Source: Selaginella moellendorffii (taxonomy: Eukaryota; Streptophyta; Lycopodiopsida; Selaginellales; Selaginellaceae). Taken from it: a DNA stretch of 64,000 nt. Shown one piece after another: positions 41,301 to 50,808 of the stretch. The notes under the pieces are model-generated. The model worked only from the letters and a program-made list of their open reading frames with translations, was not told the DNA's origin and searched no databases. The stretch spans positions 1,344,984 through 1,408,983 of the forward strand of contig NW_003314284.1 in assembly GCF_000143415.4 (NCBI RefSeq), given 5' to 3'. Position 1 is the stretch's first letter. Every line of letters starts with the position of its first letter. Both the position numbers and the translations under genes were made by a program.

Positions 41301-41871
41301 CGCGAGGCTCCACCCAATCAACCCAAAAGTGCACGTGTGTGCTCGCGACGGTCTTTTCTCCATTTTCTTAGGTTTTAGACGAGCCACTCCACTCCACTGG
41401 GAGTTCTAAAACACCTCGACAACGACTTAAAGAATCAACGAAAAGTTAGCTCTAGAAGATGCATCACCAAGACACTTTAGTTCTTTCTTATCCACGGGAG
41501 TGAGAGGTCTTTCTCGATCACATAGTAGTAGTCGTAGTAGTAGGGAGGGCGATTCGTATGGGTGTCTTTTCTTCCCTCTTTCTTCCAATTTTCAACACCA
41601 CATTCAATCAATCGCTCGATTCCTTCCCAGAGCTCTTTAAGGGGGCATTTCCCACTGCATGGCAGCTTTGTAAGGTACTTTGGTTGGCCAGCAACACATT
41701 CTAACCTTCCCGCCTATCCAATCCATTACACACTTGTACGCAAGACACGCAGAAAGGCAAAAAGGTGGTGCCTTCTAACCTATTATATCGTGCACCCATA
41801 ACATTCATGGCCATTGTCATAAGCATATGCCCTTGTCGGCCATGGGCATGGAATCCCATGGCATGCATGGC

Positions 41872-41907
41872 CGCGAATAAATGCCCACATACATGCTATC
41901 CATGCAT
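41872..41907 (+). promoter_or_regulatory. RY (CATGCA) motif pair
   Basis: CATGCATG at 41872-41879 and CATGCAT at 41901-41907, among further CATG words. Function not shown. Confidence 0.35.
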
Positions 41908-42281
41908 CCACATGTTGGTACATAAATGCATCCCCTCCAACCCAATAATGCACGCCAATAAATATCGTTCGTTCCCACGTTACCGGTGCCGGGAAAGCAA
42001 GAAATTGAGATTCCTGGCTGGCACTGACCGGCCGGTTGGTAGAAGGAGTGCTCTCCAGTGCCACGTCACCTTGTCGCGGGCCAGGGGGACAGCTACCCTG
42101 ACGGTGACTGTGACGGGGAGCGACCCCTCCGGAGGCCCGCGGTCAAATCAGTCAGCCATTAAACGCCATCATGAGGTGATATGTACGTAGCTCGGAGAGC
42201 ATCATACGGTAGAGTAGCGTAGATCACGCTCCGGTTCCGAGGAATATCTCTTCCGTACAGAAAAGTACGCGATCTTAGTGA

Positions 42282-43970
42282 TCACCTTGAGTGAATGCTG
42301 GAGAGCAGCACGTACGGCGCCGAATCCTTGAGCTCCATGTTGAAGACCTTGCCCGCTGCTTGAGCCCCGCGCTGGGAATCGTGGTGCATCTTGCAGCCGT
42401 TGAGAAGCGCGAGCCACACGGCGTCGTCCTTGAGAGGCATGAGCTTGATCACGTCCTCGGCCTCGTTGAGCCAGCCCGCACGGCCCATGAGATCCACCAG
42501 GCATCCGAAGTGCTCCACGTCCGGTTGGATCCCATACTCTGGAAGCATCGATCCAAAGCACTTCACCGCCGGCTCCAGCAGCCCCGCATGGCTGAAGGCG
42601 TAGAGAACATTGACAAAGGTGATAGGGTTTGTGCCGATACCCTCCTGTTGCATGAGGGCAAAGGTGTCCACCACCTCGCACACATGCCCACGCTGGGCAT
42701 ATGCCGCGAGAAGAGTATTCCAAGTGATGATATTTCTACACGCCATGCTGTGGAAAATGCCCTCGGCGTCGTTGACTGTGCCGCATTTCGCGTACATGTT
42801 GAGGAGCGAGGTCCACAGCACGACCCCAGACTCGGAGGTCAACGGGGCGGCGCCGCCTACCATTAGTGTGTGGATTGTCCTCCCCTGCTGCAGCGCCCCC
42901 GCAAACGCACAGCCCTCTAGCGCGCTCGCGAGCGTCACGCTGTTGGGCTTTACACCCTCAAGGCTCATCTCCCGGAACAGCAGCACCGCCGACGCGCCGT
43001 GCCCGTTCTGGGCATTTGCGGCGATGACGGCGTTCCACGAGACGAGGTTGCGGACGAGCATCGCACGGAAGGCGGCGGTGGCGGCGTCAACGCATCCGCA
43101 CCTGCCGTACATGCTCACTAGTGCGGTGCCGACCATGACGTCGGTCTCCCAGCCGCGGATGCCGGCGTGCACGGATCGCCCCAGTGAGAGGTCCGCGGGG
43201 GCGACACACGCCGACAGGATGTTGAGGAAGGTGACGGAGTTGGGGCGCACCGGCGAATCCCCGCTGCTCATCACGCGGTACACCTCGAACGCCTCGGCGG
43301 TATGCCCGTTCTGGGCATACGCCGCCACCATGGTGTTCCAGGCCACCACATTCCGCTTGCCGGGGGGCATGGCGTCAAAGGCGTGCCGCGCGTCTTGCGG
43401 GCAGCGGCAGCGACCGTAGACGTGGATCACGGCCGTGAGGACTTGGCAATGGGAGTGGAAACGCGTGTGAAGAATGCGCGCGTGGAGCGAGCGGGCCTCG
43501 CGGACGCTTCTCGTCGCCGCAAGAACTCCCAAGATAGTGATCAAAGTTATCTCGTTGGGCTCCATCCCTTCGCAGTCCATTTGCCGGAAGAGCGATAGCG
43601 CCCCGGAATGATGCCCGTTCTGGGCATAGGCCGCGATGAGGATGGTCCACGAGAAGACGTTCCGTACGGGGAGGGAGTCAAAGGCGGTCTTGGCGTCGCG
43701 CACGCTGCCGCAGCGGCCGTACATCTGGACGACGAGATTGTTGAGCACGACATTCTTGTCCTGCCCCGAGGAGACAATATGCGCGTGGAGGCGCTTGCCG
43801 TAGGAGAGGGAGCAGTGGCGGAGGAGGGAGGCGTAGTTATCGAAACTAGGCGATGGGAGCTCCAGTTCTTGCGGATCATCCGAGGTGTGCTCCTGGCTGG
43901 CGACCGAGTTGTCGCGATCCACGGGACCTGGAAGCGCCGTGAGTAGTGAGCAGTGGACGCAAATGCCCAT
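42282..43970 (-). CDS. PLS-class pentatricopeptide repeat protein, short E motif
   Basis: An organelle RNA-binding protein family; PLS-class members mostly specify C-to-U editing sites in chloroplast or mitochondrial transcripts. A single exon of 562 aa contains tandem PPR repeats of P, L and S types, recognisable by repeated NVFSWTILIAAYAQNGH, NVVAWNTMVAAYAQNGH, NLVSWNAVIAANAQNGH and NIITWNTLLAAYAQRGH, with MYGRCG or MYAKCG between them. The C-terminus enters an E1 motif (DDAVWLALLNGCKMHH) and stops after YVLLSSIHSR. The rest of E, E+ and the DYW deaminase are absent. An AG|GTGATC donor-like site at the stop leaves open a spliced extension. A targeting peptide is not obvious. The start at 43970 is the first in-frame ATG; the neighbouring mannosidase gene diverges 221 bp away. 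Confidence 0.92.
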   Translation of the reverse strand: MGICVHCSLLTALPGPVDRDNSVASQEHTSDDPQELELPSPSFDNYASLLRHCSLSYGKRLHAHIVSSGQDKNVVLNNLVVQMYGRCGSVRDAKTAFDSLPVRNVFSWTILIAAYAQNGHHSGALSLFRQMDCEGMEPNEITLITILGVLAATRSVREARSLHARILHTRFHSHCQVLTAVIHVYGRCRCPQDARHAFDAMPPGKRNVVAWNTMVAAYAQNGHTAEAFEVYRVMSSGDSPVRPNSVTFLNILSACVAPADLSLGRSVHAGIRGWETDVMVGTALVSMYGRCGCVDAATAAFRAMLVRNLVSWNAVIAANAQNGHGASAVLLFREMSLEGVKPNSVTLASALEGCAFAGALQQGRTIHTLMVGGAAPLTSESGVVLWTSLLNMYAKCGTVNDAEGIFHSMACRNIITWNTLLAAYAQRGHVCEVVDTFALMQQEGIGTNPITFVNVLYAFSHAGLLEPAVKCFGSMLPEYGIQPDVEHFGCLVDLMGRAGWLNEAEDVIKLMPLKDDAVWLALLNGCKMHHDSQRGAQAAGKVFNMELKDSAPYVLLSSIHSR

Positions 43971-44191
43971 TCTGGGCAAATGGAGAAAACTTTAGCCCTT
44001 TAGAATCGAGCCATTTGCCATGCGATCGAGACCAACAATGTAACGAATAGCTCCAAAACTTAAAGCACGGTAAGAATTGGACTGTCCAAGAAAATGGCCA
44101 GCGAAAGAAAACAAAAGGGCGCTAGCTTTTCTCCTCGTTCGTCTCGTGCCGATCGTGGATTATAAAAGAATGGGACGCTTTGTTAGTCTCA
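43971..44191. promoter_or_regulatory. Shared divergent promoter, PPR (-) and alpha-mannosidase (+)
   Basis: Only 221 bp separate two head-to-head start codons. A TATAAAA word at 44161-44167 lies about 30 bp before the mannosidase ATG, where initiation would fall almost on the start codon. Confidence 0.5.
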
Positions 44192-47100
44192 ATGATAAGT
44201 GGAATGGAAGTGGTGTTTCTTCTGCTTGTTTTATTAGGGCAATGTTGTTACGCTGCTTACATCACTAACGCGAGCGTTGTCGCTGGGAAGCTCAACGTCC
44301 ATCTCGTTGCTCACAGTCACGACGATGTTGGGTGGATCAAAACGGTGGACGACTACTATGTAAGTTTTCTATCAAGACCAAGAGAGAAAAAAATGGCTTG
44401 TTCTCTCTTTCCCAGGACACTGTTAAGGGCATTCTTGACTCAGTCCTGGCTTCCCTGCAAGAGAACCCGGACAGGAAATTTGTGGAAGTTGAACAGGTTT
44501 GGCTTTGCGATCGCGAACTTAATTCTTTTCCCAATGGTAAAAATGCTGTTTTTTTCAGGCATTCTTTAGCAGATGGTGGAACGAGCAGAACTCTAGCGTT
44601 CAGGGGGTCGTGAGGCGGCTTGTCAAGTCTGGGCAGCTCGAATTTGCGTAAGTAGCATCTGATCACTTTGTTTAGTTCGGTTCTACTATTTGAGACAAAA
44701 CTTTGTGAATGCTGGTTTTAGAAATGGTGGATGGTGCATGCACGATGAAGCCGCGACTCACTACGCGGATATGATCGATCAAACTACACTCGGTCACAGG
44801 TTTCTCAAGCAAGAGTTTGATGTAGTTCCTCGCATTGGATGGCAAATAGACCCGTTTGGACACTCCGCCGTGCAAGCATATCTCCTAGGCACTGAGGTGA
44901 GTTTGCAAAGTGACAAAACATCTCTGAGTTTCTCTGTTTTGAAAATTTAAAAACTTGTTTTTTGTTTTTCCAGCTTGGCTTTGATGGTCTGTTCTTCGCA
45001 AGGATCGATTATCAAGACAGGCTTAGGAGGACCCGAGACAAGAACCTCGAATTCGTCTGGGAAGGATCAAACACCTTGAAGTCTGACAAACAGTTGTTTA
45101 CGAGTGTGTTTCTTCGCCACTACAATCCCCCAAAAGGATTTGATTACGAAGGAAGCGGTGGAATTATCATGCAGGTATTTATGTTTTACTATATCTTTGC
45201 TCCTTGTAAAGTTTTTCCTATGTCCAGGATGACCCTTCCAAAGGCGCTACGAACATAGGGGAGCGTGTAGAAGCGTTTGTAAACGCAGCCAAGGTGTATG
45301 TAAGTTTTTCCACCACCATATCCATAAGAACGGTCTCATTTAGTTGTTCCACAGGCAAATGCGACTCAAACAAATCATGTCATGTGGACGATGGGAGACG
45401 ATTTCAAATACTACCGCTCTGCAGAGTGGTACACTGAGATGGACAAGCTGATCCACTACGTGAATAAGGTAACCGCGATCATCTAAATCGTTTTCTTACA
45501 TTTTTTTGTCAGGATGGTCGAGTGAACGCTCTGTACTCGACGCCATCCATATATCTGGATGCTAAGCACGCGGCTGATCAAGTGTGGAATGTCACAAAGA
45601 ATGACTTCTTTCCGTGAGTATAATTGAATTATTCCAAGAGCTTTAGACTAAGAATTCTGATTCAGATACGCGGACAATAAGGACTCGTTCTGGACAGGAT
45701 ACTATACCAGTAGACCCGTCTTGAAGGGCTACGTTCGTGCTCTTTCTGGTTACTTACAGGTACGTGCTTTTCTATCTTAGAAGCCTGTTTAACGCGAGAA
45801 GGAAACTATCGACAGGCGGCTCGGCAACTGGAGGCCTTGACAGGAAAAAGAGACCATCCAAACACAGATAATTTGTGGCGTGCCTTGAGTGTTGTACAGC
45901 ATCACGATGGAGTCAGTGGCACCGAGCGGCAAAAGGTGGCTGACGACTATGCTAGACTACTTGCTATCGCAGCTTCCGAGGTTTGTGCTTGTGCTGTGTT
46001 TAATCTCTTCCCTGTTCTTCGATCATATCACCATCCATTCGTGCAGGCTGAGAAATCAATGAACTTGGCTGCTTCTTGCTTAGCAGCCGGCGTTTCTCCA
46101 TCCGACTGCCTCAGAAAGAACGTTTCTTCCGACGCCGTTCAAGTGAGTTTACCATGGCCCTTGAAGCTTAGACTAGCCTGATTTTGTTTCAGTGTCCTCA
46201 TCTCGATATAAGTTTTTGCCCCTCGTCCGAAAACATTACCAGTGACAAGCCTTTGGTAAGAGTAGCTTTTATTGCTTGCTTGGCGCTGCTTAGCTTTCTA
46301 TATCATTCAGGTTGTCACTGCCTATAATCCTCTTGGATGGGCTCGTGAGGAATACATTCAAATACCGGTAAGTTCTCTCGACATTTCATTATCGTAATCC
46401 TTCTCGCGTATCCAAAGGCATTGTTTGTTCTTCTACCAGGTGAGCTCCAACGCTCTTATTGTCACAGACGCTACTGGCAAAGCAGTGGACTCACAGCTAG
46501 CACCCATCAGTGACGCAACCAAAAAGCTTAGAAAGCTTCATGCCGAGCTAGATATCGGCGTAATACCAGAAGACGAAACTCTTTACTCGCTCGTCTTTAA
46601 GGCAGTGGTTCCTCCTCTTGGCTTCAGCTCCTACCTTGTCAAGCCGTCCAAGCCCAATGAAAATGGCAAGTGGTTCGGTTTCTTGCATGTTTTCTGATTA
46701 ACGTTCTAAGTGATCGATGCAGGTTCAGCTGGAAACTCTAGAGTATATGAGGCAAATATTACGGATTCGTCGACTGAGTACTTTTGGTACACTGGCGAAG
46801 TTGGAGGCCAGGTATTTCTTTACGTGATTTTTTAGTACCATAAACTTTTACTTTTACTCTTCTTTGATAGAACTCTGGTGCATATATCTTTCGACCAGCT
46901 GATAACAATCCAACTCCAGTAACATCATCTGTAAGCTCCTTGTGTTTTTTAATTTCATTCTGAAGTTTTATTTTTCTTTTGCTTCAGGTTTGGCTGGCTG
47001 TGGAGGGGCCTTTGTACAAGGCACGCCGACGACAAGTTTCACCTTGGATTTACGAAGTGAGGCATTCTTTTTTGCTTCTACATCTGAAAGTTCTTTCCAG

Positions 47101-48545
47101 GAGCATCGTCTTTACAATGGCGAAACCCATAATGAGCTTGAGATCACGGTACATATCAGTCGTCCTTGCTAGCGTTTTATGTTTTGAGATTCTTCTATGC
47201 AGGTTGGCCCCATTCCACTGGATGATGGCGTTGGAAAGGAAGTCATTGTGAAGGTCAAGGCGAACACAACGAGCAACAGCAAGTTCTACACTGATTCAAA
47301 CGGCCGGGATTTTCTAGAACGAGTACGAGTTTCCATGAAACTTTCGAACTAAAAATTCATTCTTTGCATGGACGCTTAGGTGCGATCAAAGCAAGTGACT
47401 CAGCCCGTTGCTGGAAACTACTATCCCGTAAGTATTCACTTCTCTTTTTGGCACCGTAGTTTCTTAATCGTTGTCTTTCCGCAGGTAAACCTGGGAATTT
47501 ATATCAACGATAACCAAACGGACTTGTCACTTCTTGTCGATCGAGCTTCAGGAGCGTCGAGTATCAACGATGGTGAAGTTGAGCTCATGCTTCACAGGTA
47601 TTCATTTGATTCCAAACGCGTGTTTATCGTCGGGCTTTCACGCAGACGTCTAATGGCCGATGATGAAAGAGGAGTCTCCGAAGCTTTGGACGAGCAAGTT
47701 TGTATTGGGTCACAGGAATGCGAAGGTCTAACGGCAAGTAAAAGTCTCATTTTCGAACATCGTCTCAAATTTTTCTGCAGGTTAGAAGGATGGTTTACGT
47801 AAATTCGGGTCCCGTCAAGGAAGCAAGCCGATGGCGTCGTCTCAAAGGCCAGAGAATTTACTCTCCACTCCAGCTCTTTTTCAGCACTCCGGTAGATGAT
47901 TATTTCTAGTTTGTTTCTTCTAACTTGTCCACCATGATCTTGTCTCAGAGTGGACAAAATGTTCCTAAGCAATTCTCGATGGTAAAGAGTGGATATGCTC
48001 TTCCAGACAATGTCGCGCTTCTCACAATCCAGGTTCTGAAGAAGTAGCAAAGTTTTCTCCAGGTGTATAACCTTGCTGGTTTTGATTTTACGTAGGAGCT
48101 GGAGGATAAATCCATCCTCGTGAGGCTGGCTCACTTGTTTGAGGTACGCAAGAACCTTTCCATCTCAAAAAAGACCAGCTTTTTACAAACGAAATGGCTT
48201 GTTTCTAGGCCGGGGAAGACGATACCCTCTCCAAGCCGGCAAATGTACAACTCAAACAGCTCTTCTGGCACTGGGAGGTATTCGTGCTCGAGTTTTCGAT
48301 TCCGATCGCTTAAGGATTAACACTTCTTCCAGATACAAGGTGTGAACGAGCTCTCGCTGTCAACAAACCAAGACAAGAGCAGCATGAAGAGGCGTATGGA
48401 ATGGAAAGTGGCCGAAAAAAGCGAAGGTGGAGCCAAGCGTGGAGCTCGGATCGACCAAAAGTCGCTGCTTGTGGAGCTCGGGCCGATGGAAATTCGTACC
48501 TTGCAGCTCACTGTCAAGCCAAAGAATGTCGTAACATTGATTTGA
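44192..48545 (+). CDS. Lysosomal/vacuolar-type alpha-mannosidase (GH38)
   Basis: It trims alpha-linked mannose from glycoproteins in the vacuole or apoplast. It has 27 exons and 953 aa; early exons are 44192-44359, 44416-44496, 44559-44647, 44722-44896, 44974-45174, 45228-45299, 45355-45468, 45513-45613, 45666-45759, 45816-45980 and 46047-46142, and the last is 48333-48545. A hydrophobic signal peptide ([15 protein letters not shown]) opens the protein. GH38 motifs follow: [16 protein letters not shown] (zinc ligands), [10 protein letters not shown] (nucleophile Asp), and [10 protein letters not shown] at the end of the catalytic region. C-terminal beta domains include [28 protein letters not shown] and [10 protein letters not shown]. 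Two donors, at 46666 and 47734, must be GC for the frame to continue. Two start ATGs (44192, 44204) are possible, with little effect on the product. Confidence 0.95.
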
Positions 48546-48622
48546 CCCAAGTATGTCACAACATAGATGGCTTTCCAAATTCTAGCAGTGTTCTTTCGTT
48601 ACTATGGAAGGGTCCACTGGAA

Positions 48623-48697
48623 ATCTCGCGCTCTCGATCGCTATGAGCGCTTGTCACCATCTTTGATCCAAACAGGGACTCCTCGCTCCAATCCTCC
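48623..48697 (+). repeat. Decayed partial copy of the CRUMPLED LEAF 5' region
   Basis: 48623-48671 matches 49144-49192 with about four differences in 49 bases. 48679-48697 matches 49354-49372 in CRL exon 1 exactly over 19 bases. The two blocks keep their order but the intervening 160 bp are missing. The CMC2 gene lies between the copies. Confidence 0.7.
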
Positions 48698-48730
48698 ACG
48701 GGAGATTACATGGAGCAATCATGAAATTCT

Positions 48731-49048
48731 CTACTTTGTCCGCGAGTAACTTTGCGTGCTCTTCTCCTTCATCGCTCTCTATCGAATTCAAGCAGCAAAA
48801 CCTTGAGAAATCCAAAAGCCCGTGCGTCAATCCTGGCAGAAAAACATACCTCCTCTTCCAAGCAGCGCGCCACCTCACGCTTGAGACCTTTGCATTTCCC
48901 CGAAAAATTGGCGGCCGCGGCATGCTCCTTGTGGCAGCGCAAGAGGGAGGTGATGATCTGAGAGGCGACGAGTAAGGAGAAACCTACGCGCGCGATTGCC
49001 TACCTTGGCGCAGTGGGGATGCTGCTGGAGGACAAGTGGAGGCTGCAT
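48731..49048 (-). CDS. CMC2: Twin CX9C mitochondrial protein, CMC2-like cytochrome oxidase biogenesis factor
   Basis: A very small gene hidden in short exons (plus coordinates): 48731-48778, 48850-48957 and 49004-49048, giving 66 aa. It starts MQPPLVLQQHPHC, close to plant CMC2 (MHPPL...HPMC). Two CX9C pairs are exact: C-AKIITSLLR-C and C-KGLKREVAR-C, the helix-coil-helix fold oxidised by MIA40 in the intermembrane space. CMC2 proteins support cytochrome c oxidase assembly. Exons 1 and 2 are well supported. Exon 3 (RAMKEKSTQSYSRTK) was chosen because it aligns loosely with the charged CMC2 tail; another acceptor two bases on would give a longer, unlike tail. The gene is divergent from CRL (280 bp apart) and convergent with the mannosidase. 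Confidence 0.82.
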
Positions 49049-49327
49049 TCTTCGCCCACCAAGAACCCTAATTTTTTATAAAGAGAGCGCTCATACTTTC
49101 CACCACATTCACTTTACTATCATAAATTCCACGCTTGGGATCTATCTCGCGATCTCGATCGCTCTGAGCGCCCGTCACCATCTTTGATCCAATCCGAACT
49201 TCATTGATCCAATCGGAGCTCCGATTTGAGCTCACGCTCGCGAGAAAAACTTAAAATGTGTGTGGCGGGCGACTGGTAGCACGTCACACACAAATCTAGG
49301 GCTTATTGTCCTCTTCCCCTCTCGGCT

Positions 49328-50718
49328 ATGGCGGGAGGCGACAGGGAGGACGCCTCCTCGCTCCAATCCTCCGGTGGCGCTGGAAATGTGAGCGTCGGCG
49401 GCGGTGACGGAGGAGGCGGCGGCGTTCGCAGCTTCGTCTTGAAAGCGGTATGTCTGCTGGGTGGTGTTCTTCTGCTCCGCAAGCTCACCAAAGCAAAGAC
49501 GCGGTGGGATCACACTCGTCTCGTCGCCGATGCTCTCACAGGCGAGAAAGTAAGCGAGAGATCACCCTTTCGATCTTTCCATCGCTTTGTTTCTTCTTGT
49601 CTTCTTTGTTCTTCCCATTATCTTTGCTTGTGTGATCGTTTTGTTCCACTTTTCTTAGAGGTTGCTTTTCGTAGTTTTCCCAAGAGCAAGCGGCAAGGGA
49701 TCCAATGACGTACTTCAATCTGAGGTAAGCGCGCTGGTTGTCGAGAACAGGAAGAATATTGAAAAGCTTTTGATCGCAGGATGCTGGCATGCCCCGCGAC
49801 TGTTCTGGACGATGGAGCGAAAGTTCTCTACTTCGAACAGGTGCTCTTCTTGAGTATTTTTGGTTTTCATGCACTGAAACAAGAAAAATGATCTTTTGCG
49901 TTCTTCCAGGCATTCTGGAGAACGCCTGATAAGCCATATAGACAGGTATGCGCACGAACAACGCTTTTATGTATCAGATCAGAGAGTTCTTTCATTTTCT
50001 CTCCAGAGATTCTACGTTGTGAGGCCCTGCCCGAAAGAAATGAAGTGCGATGTGGAGGTAAAACACATCTAGCTTTGTAGAGTAGAACTTTCAAGTTTTT
50101 CGATCGCTGTAGGTTGGATCCTACGCTGTTCGTGACATTGAGGAATACAAGAACTTCTGTGAGAGGCCAAAGGATCAGCGACCACAGCCGGAAGAGATCC
50201 CTGGAGTAAGTAACAACAAGCCTTTCGAGCTGGGAAAAGAATTCACCTCTTTTGTTTGGATTGTCAAGGACATCTCCGAGCATTTAACTTCCGTCTATCT
50301 CTCCGCCTGTGCGCGAGGCCAACGTTGTCTCTACGAAGGATCAACACCTCCCGGAGGCTTTCCAAACAACTGGGTAACGAAAAAAAAAAGCATTTTACTT
50401 TTTCTAGAGTTCTTCACATTTTCCTCTTCGTTTCTTGGCAGAACGGTGCTTCCCGGTGCACATCCGAGCTCACAATCCTCAAAAGTGGAGAGATCCACTG
50501 CTGGGATCGCGCCTACGACGACGAAGGAAATCAGGTTCCTCAAAGTCGCTCTCGATTCTAAAACTTGCGTTTTTCTTTCTCTTCGTTCTTCTTTTTTTTC
50601 TACGCTTTGTTTGCAGGTGTGGGGTGTAAGACAGGGGCCATACGAATTCAAGCCCGGAACCTCCAAGAACAGATCTTACGTTGAGCATGACACAGCGTCC
50701 CTTTCCATTGACAACTAG
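49328..50718 (+). CDS. CRL: CRUMPLED LEAF, CpeT/CpcT-like protein of the plastid outer envelope
   Basis: CRL is needed for plastid division and normal cell division; it is related to cyanobacterial bilin lyases of the CpeT/CpcT family. Nine exons: 49328-49549, 49675-49724, 49780-49840, 49910-49945, 50007-50057, 50113-50205, 50269-50373, 50442-50534 and 50617-50718, giving 270 aa, the usual size. One transmembrane helix near the N-terminus (SFVLKAVCLLGGVLLLRKLT) anchors it. Family motifs are TRWDHTRLVADALTGEK, EQAARDPMTYFNLRMLACP, VLYFEQAFWRTP, RQRFYVVRPCPKEMKCDVE, RPKDQRPQPEEI and LYEGSTPPGGFPNNWNGA. The stop is only 90 bp before the VPS41 start, so their transcripts or control regions must nearly touch. 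Confidence 0.95.
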
Positions 50719-50808
50719 AAACTAAGATAGTGTGCCTTTTGTAACATAATAGATTTTGGAATAATCCTACTCGAGATTGGGTTTCTAGGGTTCTTGGATT
50801 GATCGGCA

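Larger units (their letters stand above)
37631..42281. other. Long non-coding region upstream of HD-Zip II and downstream of the PPR gene
   Basis: About 4.6 kb with no gene I can support. It holds a promoter-like cluster (38152-38360), a short GA run near 39050-39067, a CCGGCC-rich patch near 40720-40755 and RY motifs near 41.87-41.91 kb. A 173-codon minus frame at 40425-40946 has no recognisable domain. Long non-coding flanks are usual around developmental regulators. Confidence 0.6.

Noticed and set aside
42610-43419. 269-codon plus frame over the PPR gene
   Set aside because: Complement of the PPR repeats; the opposite strand explains every repeat.
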